A stretch of DNA of 64,000 nt. It comes from Lentibacter algarum (lineage in GTDB: Bacteria > Pseudomonadota > Alphaproteobacteria > Rhodobacterales > Rhodobacteraceae). Every line of letters begins with the position of its first letter. Position 1 is the stretch's first letter. The position numbers and the translations under genes were made by a program. This document shows, one piece after another, positions 1 through 7,616 of the stretch. The stretch covers positions 597,635-661,634 of the forward strand of contig NZ_JAHKQI010000008.1 in assembly GCF_018860975.1 (NCBI RefSeq), read 5' to 3'. The notes beneath the pieces were generated by a model. That model did not search any database, was not told the DNA's origin, and worked only from the letters and a program-made list of their open reading frames with translations.

Positions 1-80
1 TGCTGGAAGACTTCGGCCTCATCGAGGGCGCCAACTCCGACCCGCAAACCTATGTTGTTGAAAAAGCCTTTTTGGATTAA
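1..80 (+). CDS. C-terminal end of an unknown gene (5' truncated)
   Basis: An open frame with codons starting at base 3 runs from the window edge to a TAA at 78-80. It encodes about 25 residues ending in VVEKAFLD. The frame looks coding because it is GC-rich in third positions, and the next gene starts inside its last 29 bases, which is typical of translational coupling. Too little is present to name a family. An end of a periplasmic binding protein or of an enzyme would both fit. Confidence 0.5.
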   Translation, partial: LEDFGLIEGANSDPQTYVVEKAFLD

Positions 81-393
81 CGCAGCCATTCTCGCGTGCC
101 TTGCCGGCCTAGCAGTTGCCGAACCTGTCCCTCTCTCGGAATGGACAGCGCAAAAATGCGTTCTTTATACAGAAGGCTGGAACTGGGTTTTGGAAACACA
201 AGACCTGTCCGGCGCGCGCTCGGAGTTCCTAAGCGAACACCAAAGCTTCATCGACGCAGGCTGCGATCACGCAATCGAAATTTGCCCTTTGAGCAAAGGT
301 GATCTGGCCTTGGCCAACCTGCTCACGCTCATTTCAATGAACGAAGGCATGGCGAGCACCTTCGTGCCCTTTGCTTGCGAAATGAATGACTAG
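52..393 (+). CDS. small secreted cysteine-containing protein, unknown function
   Basis: This 113-residue protein begins with a clear signal peptide: a basic MLLKK start, a hydrophobic stretch at about residues 8-22, and an AVA-E cleavage site. The mature part of about 90 residues has four cysteines (36, 71, 78, 109), enough for two disulfides, so it is probably a folded periplasmic protein. I do not recognise the family. The start overlaps the end of the upstream gene by 29 bases, which suggests the two are co-transcribed. A strong hairpin follows the stop codon, so the transcript probably ends here. Confidence 0.7.
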   Translation: MLLKKPFWINAAILACLAGLAVAEPVPLSEWTAQKCVLYTEGWNWVLETQDLSGARSEFLSEHQSFIDAGCDHAIEICPLSKGDLALANLLTLISMNEGMASTFVPFACEMND

Positions 394-394
394 G

Positions 395-431
395 CAAAAA
401 AAAGCCCCGCTCAAACAAGCGAGGCTTTTTC
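395..431. terminator. bidirectional Rho-independent terminator
   Basis: The arms AGCCCCGCT and AGCGAGGCT form a 9-bp stem with one G-T type mismatch. An A-run lies on the left and a T-run on the right, so the structure can terminate both the rightward small secreted gene and the leftward alanine-rich gene. The two genes converge on it. Confidence 0.85.
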
Positions 432-451
432 TGTGTCTCTAAAGGACTGGC

Positions 452-1345
452 TTACATGCCAAGTGCTTCTTTAACTTTCGCCAAAATCGCTTGAAGCGCT
501 TCAGGGTTTTCCTGAGCTTTCTTAAGCCCGGCTTTCAAAACACCTTTTTGAACCGTGCCGACTTTGTCTGAACTGTCGATCATTTCGCTAACTTTATCGA
601 GGTCGAAACCATCGGCTGTCAGCAAGTCTGCCATCGAGCCCGTGCCCTCTTCAGCCGCTTCAGTTGCAGCGTCTGTCGCTGCGTCTGTCGCCGCTTCTGT
701 GGTTGTATCAGTGGCCGCATCTGTCGCGGCTTCCGCTGCATCCGAGGCTGCTTCTGTCGTTGCTTCAACCGCGTCGCTTGCTGTCTCTGTCGCGGCTTCT
801 GCTGCGTCCGAGGCTGCTTCTGTCGTCGCTTCAACCGCGTCGCTGGCTGTCTCTGTCGCGGCTTCCGCTGCGTCCGAGGCTGCTTCTGTCGTCGCTTCAA
901 CCGCGTCGCTGGCTGTCTCTGTCGCGGCTTCTGCTGCGTCCGAGGCTGCTTCTGTCGTTGCTTCAACCGCGTCGCTGGCTGTCTCTGTTACCGCTTCCGC
1001 TGCGTCCGAGGCGGCTTCTGTGGTTGCTTCAACCGCGTCGCTGGCTGTTTCTGTTACCGCTTCTGCTGCGTCCGAGGCTGCTTCTGTGGTTGCTTCAACT
1101 GCATCGCCAGCCGCTTCTGCCGCATCGCCTGCTGTTTCAGTCGCAGTCTCAACCGCTGTCTCAACTGCATCAGAAACCGCATCAGCTGCACCTTCAGCTG
1201 CGTCTGTAACAGCTTCAACAGGCGCCGCTTCGGTTACTGTCTCGGTGACTGACTCAACAGCTTCGCTAACATCTTGGCCCGAGTAGACAAAATAGCCCAC
1301 ACCCAAAACGATCACTGCAAGTACGACCCATAGTAAATTCTTCAT
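452..1345 (-). CDS. membrane-anchored alanine-rich 11-residue-repeat protein
   Basis: The 297-residue product has an N-terminal membrane anchor (about residues 4-21, LLWVVLAVIVLGVGYFVY), a long low-complexity region at about 25-235, and a compact C-terminal segment of about 60 residues rich in Leu, Lys and Asp that ends VKEALGM. The middle consists of A, E, T, D, S and V only. It repeats a 22-residue unit made of two 11-residue halves of the form ASDAxEAxTEx, which predicts a long acidic amphipathic helix like the 11-mers of LEA proteins. No cysteine or enzymatic motif is visible. It is probably a structural or stress-related envelope protein. The opposite strand is open by repeat symmetry and is a shadow. 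The gene stands alone, divergent from infC. Confidence 0.75.
   Translation of the reverse strand: MKNLLWVVLAVIVLGVGYFVYSGQDVSEAVESVTETVTEAAPVEAVTDAAEGAADAVSDAVETAVETATETAGDAAEAAGDAVEATTEAASDAAEAVTETASDAVEATTEAASDAAEAVTETASDAVEATTEAASDAAEAATETASDAVEATTEAASDAAEAATETASDAVEATTEAASDAAEAATETASDAVEATTEAASDAAEAATDAATDTTTEAATDAATDAATEAAEEGTGSMADLLTADGFDLDKVSEMIDSSDKVGTVQKGVLKAGLKKAQENPEALQAILAKVKEALGM
750..1110. repeat. 66-bp tandem repeat (five full copies plus a partial)
   Basis: Units begin at 750, 816, 882, 948 and 1014, with a partial unit from 1080. Copies differ by a few silent or conservative changes, for example gtcgttgct against gtggttgct and gtcgcg against gttacc. The unit is a multiple of three, so copy-number change would lengthen or shorten the encoded helix without a frameshift. 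Confidence 0.9.
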
Positions 1346-1471
1346 AACTCTTTCCCCTTAAGGTATGACGCACACCAAACAACCGGGTGCGCCTTCCACG
1401 TGCCACATGCCGCAGGCTGCATAAAGACACAAGGGGGAATGGCACCACAATAAGCTCATTTCAGCCGATTG

Positions 1472-1488
1472 CGGGGTTGTAACCCCCG
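1472..1488. other. hairpin in the infC leader
   Basis: GGGGTT-GT-AACCCC forms a perfect 6-bp stem about 60 bases before the infC start. No T-run follows, so a simple terminator is unlikely. It could be a leader structure that affects infC expression. Confidence 0.4.
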
Positions 1489-1531
1489 ATTTGCAAGTTT
1501 ACCTTGCGCCATAAGACATTGGTTCATAACA

Positions 1532-1548
1532 AAAGGAAGAAAACCATA
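1532..1548 (+). promoter_or_regulatory. Shine-Dalgarno and ATA start codon of infC
   Basis: An AAGGAAG element sits about six bases before ATA (1546-1548), which is in frame with the IF-3 sequence [11 protein letters not shown]. The alternative TTG at 1504 has no such element and would add 14 basic residues that the family does not usually have. IF-3 rejects non-canonical start codons, and in E. coli infC uses ATT for autoregulation. The same logic fits an ATA start here. Confidence 0.7.
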
Positions 1549-2100
1549 GCCCGCAGACCTCATAACGCGCCTCCGCAGCGCGACACTGGCCCCCGCGTCA
1601 ATGACCGCATCACCAGCTCCGAAATTCGCCTGATTGGCGCAGAGGGCGAAAACGTCGGCGTGGTCAGTCCCGCCGAAGCTATGCGCATGGCAAACGAGGC
1701 TGATCTCGATCTGGTTGAAATCTCACCAAATGCAAGCCCGCCCGTGTGTAAGATCATGGACTTCGGCAAGTTCAAATATGAGCAGCAAAAGCGTGAAGCC
1801 GAAGCTCGCAAAAAGCAGAAGACCATCGAGATCAAAGAGGTCAAGTTCCGGCCCAACACCGACATCAATGACTATAACGTCAAGATGCGCAATGTGGTTA
1901 AGTTTCTTGAGAACGGCGACAAGGTGAAGATCACCCTGCGCTTTCGTGGCCGCGAAATGGCTCACCAGAACCTCGGCCGCGAGTTGCTCGAGCGCGTTGC
2001 CGCCGACGTAACCGATGCTGCCCTTGGCAAAATCGAGAACTTCCCGAAGATGGAAGGCCGCCAGATGGTTATGTTGATCGGCCCGACCGCCAGCAAGTAA
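1546..2100 (+). CDS. infC: translation initiation factor IF-3
   Basis: IF-3 binds the 30S subunit, prevents premature 50S joining and checks the start codon and initiator tRNA. The N-terminal domain follows a short basic leader and contains VNDRI and [14 protein letters not shown] lysine-rich linker ([15 protein letters not shown]) leads to the C-terminal domain, with KEVKFRP and [16 protein letters not shown]. With the ATA start the product is 184 residues, a normal IF-3 length. A TTG 42 bases upstream is in frame but lacks a ribosome site. No rpmI or rplT follows, unlike in E. coli. The next gene is convergent beyond a hairpin. Confidence 0.93.
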   Translation: MARRPHNAPPQRDTGPRVNDRITSSEIRLIGAEGENVGVVSPAEAMRMANEADLDLVEISPNASPPVCKIMDFGKFKYEQQKREAEARKKQKTIEIKEVKFRPNTDINDYNVKMRNVVKFLENGDKVKITLRFRGREMAHQNLGRELLERVAADVTDAALGKIENFPKMEGRQMVMLIGPTASK

Positions 2101-2122
2101 GCCAGACAGCACCAAGAACACA

Positions 2123-2150
2123 AACGGCCTCCGCAGCAGCGAAGGCCGTT
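2123..2150. terminator. hairpin terminator between infC and the YeeE pair
   Basis: AACGGCCT and AGGCCGTT form a perfect 8-bp stem with an 11-12-base loop, followed by ATCTGTTTATT. It lies between convergent genes and is likely a shared terminator, although the T-tract is interrupted. Confidence 0.65.
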
Positions 2151-2166
2151 ATCTGTTTATTGCGCC

Positions 2167-2751
2167 CTACTCGGCCGCTACCGCCATTGCACCGCCACCG
2201 ATCCGCTCCGGCAGAACAAAGGCGATGACAATGAACGCCGCGCCGAGAATAATGCCAAGCACATCACCCGACATCGCCATCAGCCCGTCATAGCCCGCAT
2301 CGGGAACCGTGCCGAGCGTCACTTTGCCGCCCGCTATGTTGTCGAGCAAACCGCTGGCCTTCCAGGCCGGATATGTCACCATATAGGCCGCCGATCCGAG
2401 CAGGCCACCGGCGATAAACACCCAGGCATCCTTACGACCAGAGGCCGCAGCACATACGCCGGTTCCCGGGCAATAACCCGCCGCCGCCCAGCCAACACCC
2501 AGCAGCAAGCCGCCTATGAACACGCCGACATATGCCGCCTTCACGCTCATGTGGCCAACATCAACGAGGCCGATCATCTGGCCTGCAAACATCAGAACCG
2601 AGCCAGTGCCGATCGCTGTCAAAATGGTTTTCATCAAGTTGAGATTGGTCAGCGCCAACATCTTGCCGATCCAGTTCGGGCTGGTCGCGCCGATCCGGTC
2701 AAGCACCGCGCCAAAGGCGGCACCAATTATGATTGCTAAAACAAGTGACAT
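2167..2751 (-). CDS. YeeE/YedE family membrane protein (sulfur import), downstream half
   Basis: This 194-residue integral membrane protein starts at MSLVLAIIIGAAFGAVLDR. An AAGGAG site precedes that ATG and only one base separates it from the stop of the partner gene. An earlier ATG in frame would add an Arg/Cys-rich leader that does not look like a membrane-protein start. It contains the family's cysteine motif in GYCPGTGVCAAASGRKD. YeeE/YedE proteins carry thiosulfate or other sulfur species across the membrane, and split pairs are common in alphaproteobacteria. The partner immediately upstream supplies the other half of the pore. The exact substrate cannot be read from the sequence. Confidence 0.85.
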   Translation of the reverse strand: MSLVLAIIIGAAFGAVLDRIGATSPNWIGKMLALTNLNLMKTILTAIGTGSVLMFAGQMIGLVDVGHMSVKAAYVGVFIGGLLLGVGWAAAGYCPGTGVCAAASGRKDAWVFIAGGLLGSAAYMVTYPAWKASGLLDNIAGGKVTLGTVPDAGYDGLMAMSGDVLGIILGAAFIVIAFVLPERIGGGAMAVAAE

Positions 2752-2752
2752 C

Positions 2753-3304
2753 TCAGTTCTCCTTTCTGTACATAAACATCGCCACAGGCACAGCCGAGGC
2801 AAAGGCCCCCGCCGCAAAGATGTAGCCGGACAATGAGGTTTGCATCATGCCGCTCATCATGTGGCCCGAGGTACAACCGCCCGCCAAACGCGCGCCGTAA
2901 AGAGCAATGAAACCGCCTGCAAAAGCAACGGCATAGCGCTTCATTTGTGTGTCACCAAAGCTGTTGCGCCAAATTTGCGGAATGCTGCGCTCATCCGCGC
3001 TCAATCCGCCCTTGGCCATGTTCGAGGCAAACGCACCGAGCATCATCGCCAGCACGAAAACGAACGAATAGTTCAGCGGATTGGCGACAGACTTGGCGTA
3101 TTTGCCGTCTGATTTCGCCAGATAAGCGTTGGTCGAGGTATAGCCCTCTTCGGTTTTTGTTACCAATTCGCTGTTCACAGCATCGCCGATGATCCCGTCA
3201 AGAATGACAAACTGCGTGCTCACGCCGATAGGCTTGACTAGCAGCACCGCTAGAAAAAACACCAACCCGAGCAGCACACCGCCAAGCTTCCAATCTAAAG
3301 TCAT
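2753..3304 (-). CDS. YeeE/YedE family membrane protein (sulfur import), upstream half
   Basis: The product is 183 residues with about five hydrophobic segments, starting MTLDWKLGGVLLGLVFF after an AAAGGAA ribosome site. Longer in-frame starts exist but would overlap the operator-like palindrome upstream. The motif ARLAGGCTSGHMMSGMMQ is the cysteine-containing signature of YeeE/YedE transporters (GGCTSGH). It is the first gene of a two-gene leftward operon with the 2167-2751 gene. The operator just upstream resembles those of SqrR/BigR-type sulfide-sensing repressors, which fits a role in reactive sulfur handling. Confidence 0.87.
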   Translation of the reverse strand: MTLDWKLGGVLLGLVFFLAVLLVKPIGVSTQFVILDGIIGDAVNSELVTKTEEGYTSTNAYLAKSDGKYAKSVANPLNYSFVFVLAMMLGAFASNMAKGGLSADERSIPQIWRNSFGDTQMKRYAVAFAGGFIALYGARLAGGCTSGHMMSGMMQTSLSGYIFAAGAFASAVPVAMFMYRKEN

Positions 3305-3320
3305 GGTCTGTTCCTTTCCA

Positions 3321-3342
3321 TATATTCCAGTAATTGAATATA
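3321..3342. promoter_or_regulatory. SqrR/BigR-type operator upstream of the YeeE pair
   Basis: TATATTC (3321-3327) and GAATATA (3336-3342) form a perfect 7-bp inverted repeat with an 8-base spacer. This matches the ATTC-N8-GAAT pattern known for ArsR-family persulfide/sulfide repressors in Rhodobacter and relatives. It ends 17 bases before the ATG of the upstream YeeE gene, a position suited to repression. No ArsR-family gene is seen in this window, so the repressor would be encoded elsewhere. Confidence 0.6.
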
Positions 3343-3404
3343 AAAAATCATGAGCCCCGACTTTGATCTGCATCAACTCAAGAAACCGATGTCGAAACCT
3401 CACT

Positions 3405-3480
3405 ATTGTTTCCATTTGCGAAAAAGTGTCAGCAAAGATTGACGCTGAATCGCGTAAATGGCATAAATTGTGGAAACAAT
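3405..3480 (+). promoter_or_regulatory. sigma70-like promoter bracketed by a 10-bp inverted repeat
   Basis: TTGACG (3439-3444), a 17-base spacer and CATAAA (3462-3467) form a plausible rightward promoter for the glycosyltransferase cluster. ATTGTTTCCA (3405-3414) and its exact reverse complement TGGAAACAAT (3471-3480) flank it. One arm is upstream of the -35 and the other near the expected start point. Paired operators are one reading; a chance repeat is possible. Confidence 0.45.
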
Positions 3481-3568
3481 AACGTGCTAAAAAGCTGAAA
3501 AGGCAGGCACTTCAGAGCGGCGGTCAACAGATGTTTTCTACAACCAGCACAATGGCGGGACGCACATA

Positions 3569-4600
3569 ATGCGCATCACGGCCCTCACCTGCGTCAAAAA
3601 CGAAGGCCCGTTCCTGCTTGAGTGGATCGCCTTCAACCGTATCATCGGCGTTACCGACTTTTTGTTCTATCACAACGACTGTTCTGATGGCACCGAGCGC
3701 TTGCTTGAGAAGCTGCAAGAGCACGAGATCGTCAACGCGCTGCCGAACCCTGCCGAGGGGCGGCACTTTCAAATGGAAGCGCTAAAAAAGTCGCGCCGCC
3801 AACCCGTTGTCAAAAATGCTGACTGGGTCTGGATCGCCGATGTTGACGAGTTTCTCAACATTCATGTCGGCGATCACACCATCCCTGCCCTGATCAAAGC
3901 CTGCAAAAATCCGCAGTGTATTTCGATCACATTTCAGTTCATGGCCAACAACGGTGTCGAAGCCTTTGAAGACCGCCCCGTGATCGAGCAGTTCATGCAT
4001 TCTCACAATCCTGACATCTGGACAGGTGAGACAGCGATTGAAGTTAAGTCTCTGGTTCGCAAAGATTTTCCGTTAAACTATTATGGCGCTCACCGGCCGT
4101 TTCACAAGGAAGATGTGCCGCGCCGCAAGCAGCCCTCATGGAAAGACGGCTCCGGCCGCGACGTTCCGATCCAGTTTGTCAAACGCGTCAACAAACGCCG
4201 TATCCGCAAGTTTCCGGCCAAAGGCGTGCGCGATCACGCGACGCTCAATCACTATGCCCTGCGCTCGCTAGACAGCTATCTGGTCAAAAACGACCGCGGC
4301 GATGTCAATCGCGAGTTTCGCGAATTTGACGACACCTACTGGCGCGACCGCAACGACCCCTCCTATCTTGACGACAGCATCCTGCGATACTCCGAGCCGC
4401 TCAAAGCCGAGATGGACCGCCTCAAAGCCCTGCCCGGCATCGCGGCCTTGCATGATGAGTGCGTGGCCCTGCACCGTGCCAAGCTCGACGAACTCATGGC
4501 ACAAGAAACATACCGCGAAATGCGCAAACAACTGCAAGCCGCGCCGCCCTACGGAGCGCTGGAAACAGAAGTGCGCACGCTCGTCGGCCTGCCTGTATGA
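3569..4600 (+). CDS. glycosyltransferase family 2 (Glyco_tranf_2_4-like)
   Basis: The 343-residue cytoplasmic protein starts MRITALTCVKNEGPFLLEWI, the typical opening of this GT subgroup. ADVDEF at about 90-95 carries the DxD-type metal/nucleotide-sugar site. NHYALRSLDSYLVKNDRG at about 226-243 is a C-terminal signature shared with the two related domains in this cluster (5252-7612 and 8315-9364). It probably transfers a sugar to a surface glycan or protein; donor and acceptor are unknown. It is the first gene of a tightly packed rightward cluster and overlaps the sulfotransferase gene by four bases (ATGA). Confidence 0.82.
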   Translation: MRITALTCVKNEGPFLLEWIAFNRIIGVTDFLFYHNDCSDGTERLLEKLQEHEIVNALPNPAEGRHFQMEALKKSRRQPVVKNADWVWIADVDEFLNIHVGDHTIPALIKACKNPQCISITFQFMANNGVEAFEDRPVIEQFMHSHNPDIWTGETAIEVKSLVRKDFPLNYYGAHRPFHKEDVPRRKQPSWKDGSGRDVPIQFVKRVNKRRIRKFPAKGVRDHATLNHYALRSLDSYLVKNDRGDVNREFREFDDTYWRDRNDPSYLDDSILRYSEPLKAEMDRLKALPGIAALHDECVALHRAKLDELMAQETYREMRKQLQAAPPYGALETEVRTLVGLPV

Positions 4601-5250
4601 GTGACTTCAAAATCATAAACCTTGGCCTGCCAAAAACAGGTACAACAACGCTCACCCGTGCTTTGCGTCGCGCGTGTATCCCAACGGTTGACTGGAAGGT
4701 TCACAAACGCCAGACGCCTGACGAGAGCCTGCATGGGCAGCACCTCGGCACGCTGATGTATCGCGACTATTTTGACAGTGGTGACCCGCTCAAGCGCCTC
4801 ACAAAATGGCGTGCATTCAATGAGTTAAGCCATGCTGGCCTCAAACACTCGCTTTGGCCGCAAACCGACTGGGGCCTGCTGAGTGCGATCCTCAAACATC
4901 ACCCCGACACGCGGTTTATGCTCAACACCCGTGACCCCGAAAGAACCGCTGCTTCAATCATCCGCTGGGGCAACCTTGGCTCATTGCGCCTGCCCAACAC
5001 CAATGTTCCGGGCTTGCCCAAGGGCTACGGCGAACAATCCCATATCGCGCGCTGGATCGAAGCTCACTATGCCTTTGTGCGTCGCGTGTTTTCCGGTGCC
5101 GACAACTTCCTCGAGTTTGACATTACCGACAGCGACGCTCCGAAGAAGATCGGGGCATTCCTTGATACCAAGCTGCCTTGGTGGGGCCGTGCAAACGCCC
5201 GCCCCGAAGCCGACACTCCGATGCTCCAGCCAGAAATGACAGATAACTAG
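4597..5250 (+). CDS. sulfotransferase family protein
   Basis: The 217-residue product begins MSDFKIINLGLPKTGTTTLT. PKTGTT is the PAPS 5'-phosphosulfate-binding loop of sulfotransferases. The later stretch RFMLNTRDPERTAASIIRW matches the 3'-phosphate-binding region, with conserved Arg and Ser. I chose ATG 4597, which overlaps the previous stop, rather than the longer in-frame start at 4459 that lies inside the glycosyltransferase gene. It probably sulfates a glycan made by the neighbouring transferases. The frame closes one base before the next gene, so the cluster is likely a single transcript. Confidence 0.82.
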   Translation: MSDFKIINLGLPKTGTTTLTRALRRACIPTVDWKVHKRQTPDESLHGQHLGTLMYRDYFDSGDPLKRLTKWRAFNELSHAGLKHSLWPQTDWGLLSAILKHHPDTRFMLNTRDPERTAASIIRWGNLGSLRLPNTNVPGLPKGYGEQSHIARWIEAHYAFVRRVFSGADNFLEFDITDSDAPKKIGAFLDTKLPWWGRANARPEADTPMLQPEMTDN

Positions 5251-5251
5251 T

Positions 5252-7612
5252 ATGCGTATTCACCTCCTCATTGGCCCCACGCCTGAAAGCTCCGACAGGT
5301 TCCGCACGATCCTCAAGAAAAAGTCGGCCCTGCTCGAGAAGTCGGCCATCATGTGCCCGGACTGGAACCATATCCGTCTCTACATGGCCTGTGCCGATGA
5401 AGATGCCATAGGCGTTGTGCGCTTCAAACGCGGCTTTGCGACAGCGCTGGCGCAAAAGGCGTTGTATGACGAGATCGAATTGCAACTCAAACGCGCTGTG
5501 GAAGAAAACAAACCTGACATTCTGGTGCTGGCAAACGGGCAGATCGGCTCAATGTTACACACGAAGAGTGAGCTGCAACGCCTTAAAAAGCTTCTAAATT
5601 CTGTATCCGATGATATCCGCATCACAGCTCATGTCGACGCCCAGACACGCGTGCTCGCACCGCTCTATTCCTCCAAAGTCATGGAAGGTCGCAGCCGCCC
5701 GCTTGATGTCGAGTTCGCCTTGGCCAAGAGCCGCAAGGGGTGGTGGAAACATGCGCTTGAACTGCGCGAAGAGAACCAGCCCTACTACGGCCTCTTCAAC
5801 GACATCCAACACCCCGCTCCCTGGCTTGACTACGAGGCCATGCTTGCTGCTTGGGAAGACGTGTTCGGTGAAAACACCGTGTTCCTTCGCCCGCTTGATC
5901 GCACGCGCCTCCTGTCCGAGGACGCGCCATCCGAACTTAACGAAATTCTTGAAACCGATATCACCCTTGGCAAAGTTGAAGCCGGCAAGCCCGAGGGGTT
6001 GCATTCGGCTGCCTCCGTAGGCCGCGTGCGGCAGTTCAACGACATCCTTATCAAGTATATGCAAGCCAAGGCGTTTTTCACCCCGCGTGACTTATGGCGC
6101 AACATGACAAGCCATTTGCGCCAGAACGGTGCCCCCATTTCTGCGGGGTCTCTCTTCGAAATCTCTGACAAGTTCGCACCTGCAAACGCCCGCCTTATCA
6201 AGCGTTTTCCTACGCTGAAGGCCTGCCTGACACCCGATGCCCCGCTTGAAAGCTGGGTCGAAGACGACGGCGGCAAAGGCTATCGCGCCAGCCAATATCT
6301 CACCGCTTTTGCACACCAGATCCGCAACAACTCAACACCCGTGGCCGAGCTTGAGGCCGAGGCCGCAAAAGCCACAGAAGGGAGCTCGCATTTTGACGAT
6401 TTGATCGCCAACGAGCACAACGGTGATCAGTCAAAAGACGCGCGCCAAAAGCTGCTCGACAAGCTCAAGGTTAACCACCAGATCGTGCTGTCAACGCATA
6501 TCAGGCCGCACAACGACGTTGGCCGCGTCAATGAAGAAGATCCCGGCTCGCCCTATTCTGAAGTCCCGATACGCGAGCTTCCGGACGGCAACAGCGGCAA
6601 TGTCATTGTTGGCTGCATGAAAAACGAAGCGCCCTATATCGTCGAGTGGATCGCCTATCACCGTGCGATGGGCGTCGACAATTTTGTCATCTACACCAAC
6701 GGCTGCGAAGACAGCACGACAGATGTGCTGGATCGGCTGCAAGAAATGGGCATTGTCCAACATCGCGACAACACCGACTGGCGCGGAAACTCGCCGCAGC
6801 AGTTCGCCCTTAACAGCTCGCTCAAAGAGCCGGTTATTCAAAACGCCGAGTGGATCATTCACATTGATGTCGACGAGTTCATCAATGTGCGCACAGGCAA
6901 CGGCACGCTTGAAGACCTCTTCAAAGCCACTGGCAAAGCCACCAACATCGCGATGACATGGCGGCTGTTTGGCCACAATGGCGTTACCAAACTGTCAAAC
7001 GACTTTGTGATTGACCAGTTCGACACCTGCGCCCCGAAATATTGCCCGAAGCCGCACACGGTCTGGGGCTTCAAGTCGATGTTCAAGAACATGCAGGCCT
7101 ATAAAAAAATATCCTGTCACCGTCCCAACCAGATCATCGACGAAAAGCGGGATCAGGTGAAATGGGTCAACGGTTCGGGCAAGGATGTCACCGAAGATTA
7201 CATCAAAGGCGGTTGGAGAAGTTCCAAGAAAACAGTCGGTTACGACTTGGTGCAGCTCAATCACTATGCCCTGCGGTCGGCTGAGAGCTTCCTGATCAAA
7301 CGCCAGCGTGGCCGCGCATTGCACGTCGATCGCTCCATCGGGCTCAACTACTGGATCCGCATGGACTGGTGCGATTTCAAAGACAACACCATCAAGCGCA
7401 ACTCCGAGCGCACCCGCGCCGAGTATGAGCGCCTCATGAGCGACCCCGCCCTGAAAAAAGCCCATGACGACGGGCTTGAGTGGCACAAAGCCAAGGCCGA
7501 AGACCTGCACAGCCAGCCAGAGTTTCAGGAGCTCTACGCACAGGCACTCAACGTCAAGCTGTCAGAAACCGAGCGGGTGGCCTATGCCCTCGCCCTCGAT
7601 ATGGAAAGCTGA
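5252..7612 (+). CDS. fusion: degenerate sulfotransferase-like domain plus family 2 glycosyltransferase
   Basis: This 786-residue protein has two parts. Residues 1 to about 400 resemble sulfotransferase-like proteins in layout: a MRIHLLIGPTP start, a stretch around RITAHVDAQTRVLAPLYSSK, and WLDYEAMLAAWEDVFGEN. The PAPS loop PKTGTT is replaced by PTPESSD, so catalysis is doubtful. From about residue 448 (VIVGCMKNEAPYIVEWIAYH) it is a family 2 glycosyltransferase with DVDEF at about 539 and NHYALRSAESFLIKRQRG near 673. It may couple acceptor binding to glycosylation. It starts one base after the sulfotransferase stop. Two separate ancestral genes joined by fusion is the simplest origin. Confidence 0.75.
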   Translation: MRIHLLIGPTPESSDRFRTILKKKSALLEKSAIMCPDWNHIRLYMACADEDAIGVVRFKRGFATALAQKALYDEIELQLKRAVEENKPDILVLANGQIGSMLHTKSELQRLKKLLNSVSDDIRITAHVDAQTRVLAPLYSSKVMEGRSRPLDVEFALAKSRKGWWKHALELREENQPYYGLFNDIQHPAPWLDYEAMLAAWEDVFGENTVFLRPLDRTRLLSEDAPSELNEILETDITLGKVEAGKPEGLHSAASVGRVRQFNDILIKYMQAKAFFTPRDLWRNMTSHLRQNGAPISAGSLFEISDKFAPANARLIKRFPTLKACLTPDAPLESWVEDDGGKGYRASQYLTAFAHQIRNNSTPVAELEAEAAKATEGSSHFDDLIANEHNGDQSKDARQKLLDKLKVNHQIVLSTHIRPHNDVGRVNEEDPGSPYSEVPIRELPDGNSGNVIVGCMKNEAPYIVEWIAYHRAMGVDNFVIYTNGCEDSTTDVLDRLQEMGIVQHRDNTDWRGNSPQQFALNSSLKEPVIQNAEWIIHIDVDEFINVRTGNGTLEDLFKATGKATNIAMTWRLFGHNGVTKLSNDFVIDQFDTCAPKYCPKPHTVWGFKSMFKNMQAYKKISCHRPNQIIDEKRDQVKWVNGSGKDVTEDYIKGGWRSSKKTVGYDLVQLNHYALRSAESFLIKRQRGRALHVDRSIGLNYWIRMDWCDFKDNTIKRNSERTRAEYERLMSDPALKKAHDDGLEWHKAKAEDLHSQPEFQELYAQALNVKLSETERVAYALALDMES

Positions 7613-7616
7613 GAAC

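Noticed and set aside
555-1286. Long rightward open frames opposite the alanine-rich gene
   Set aside because: They arise from the GC-rich 66-bp repeats and encode only V, A, S and L runs. The minus-strand frame has a membrane anchor and a non-repetitive C-terminal part, so it is the real gene.
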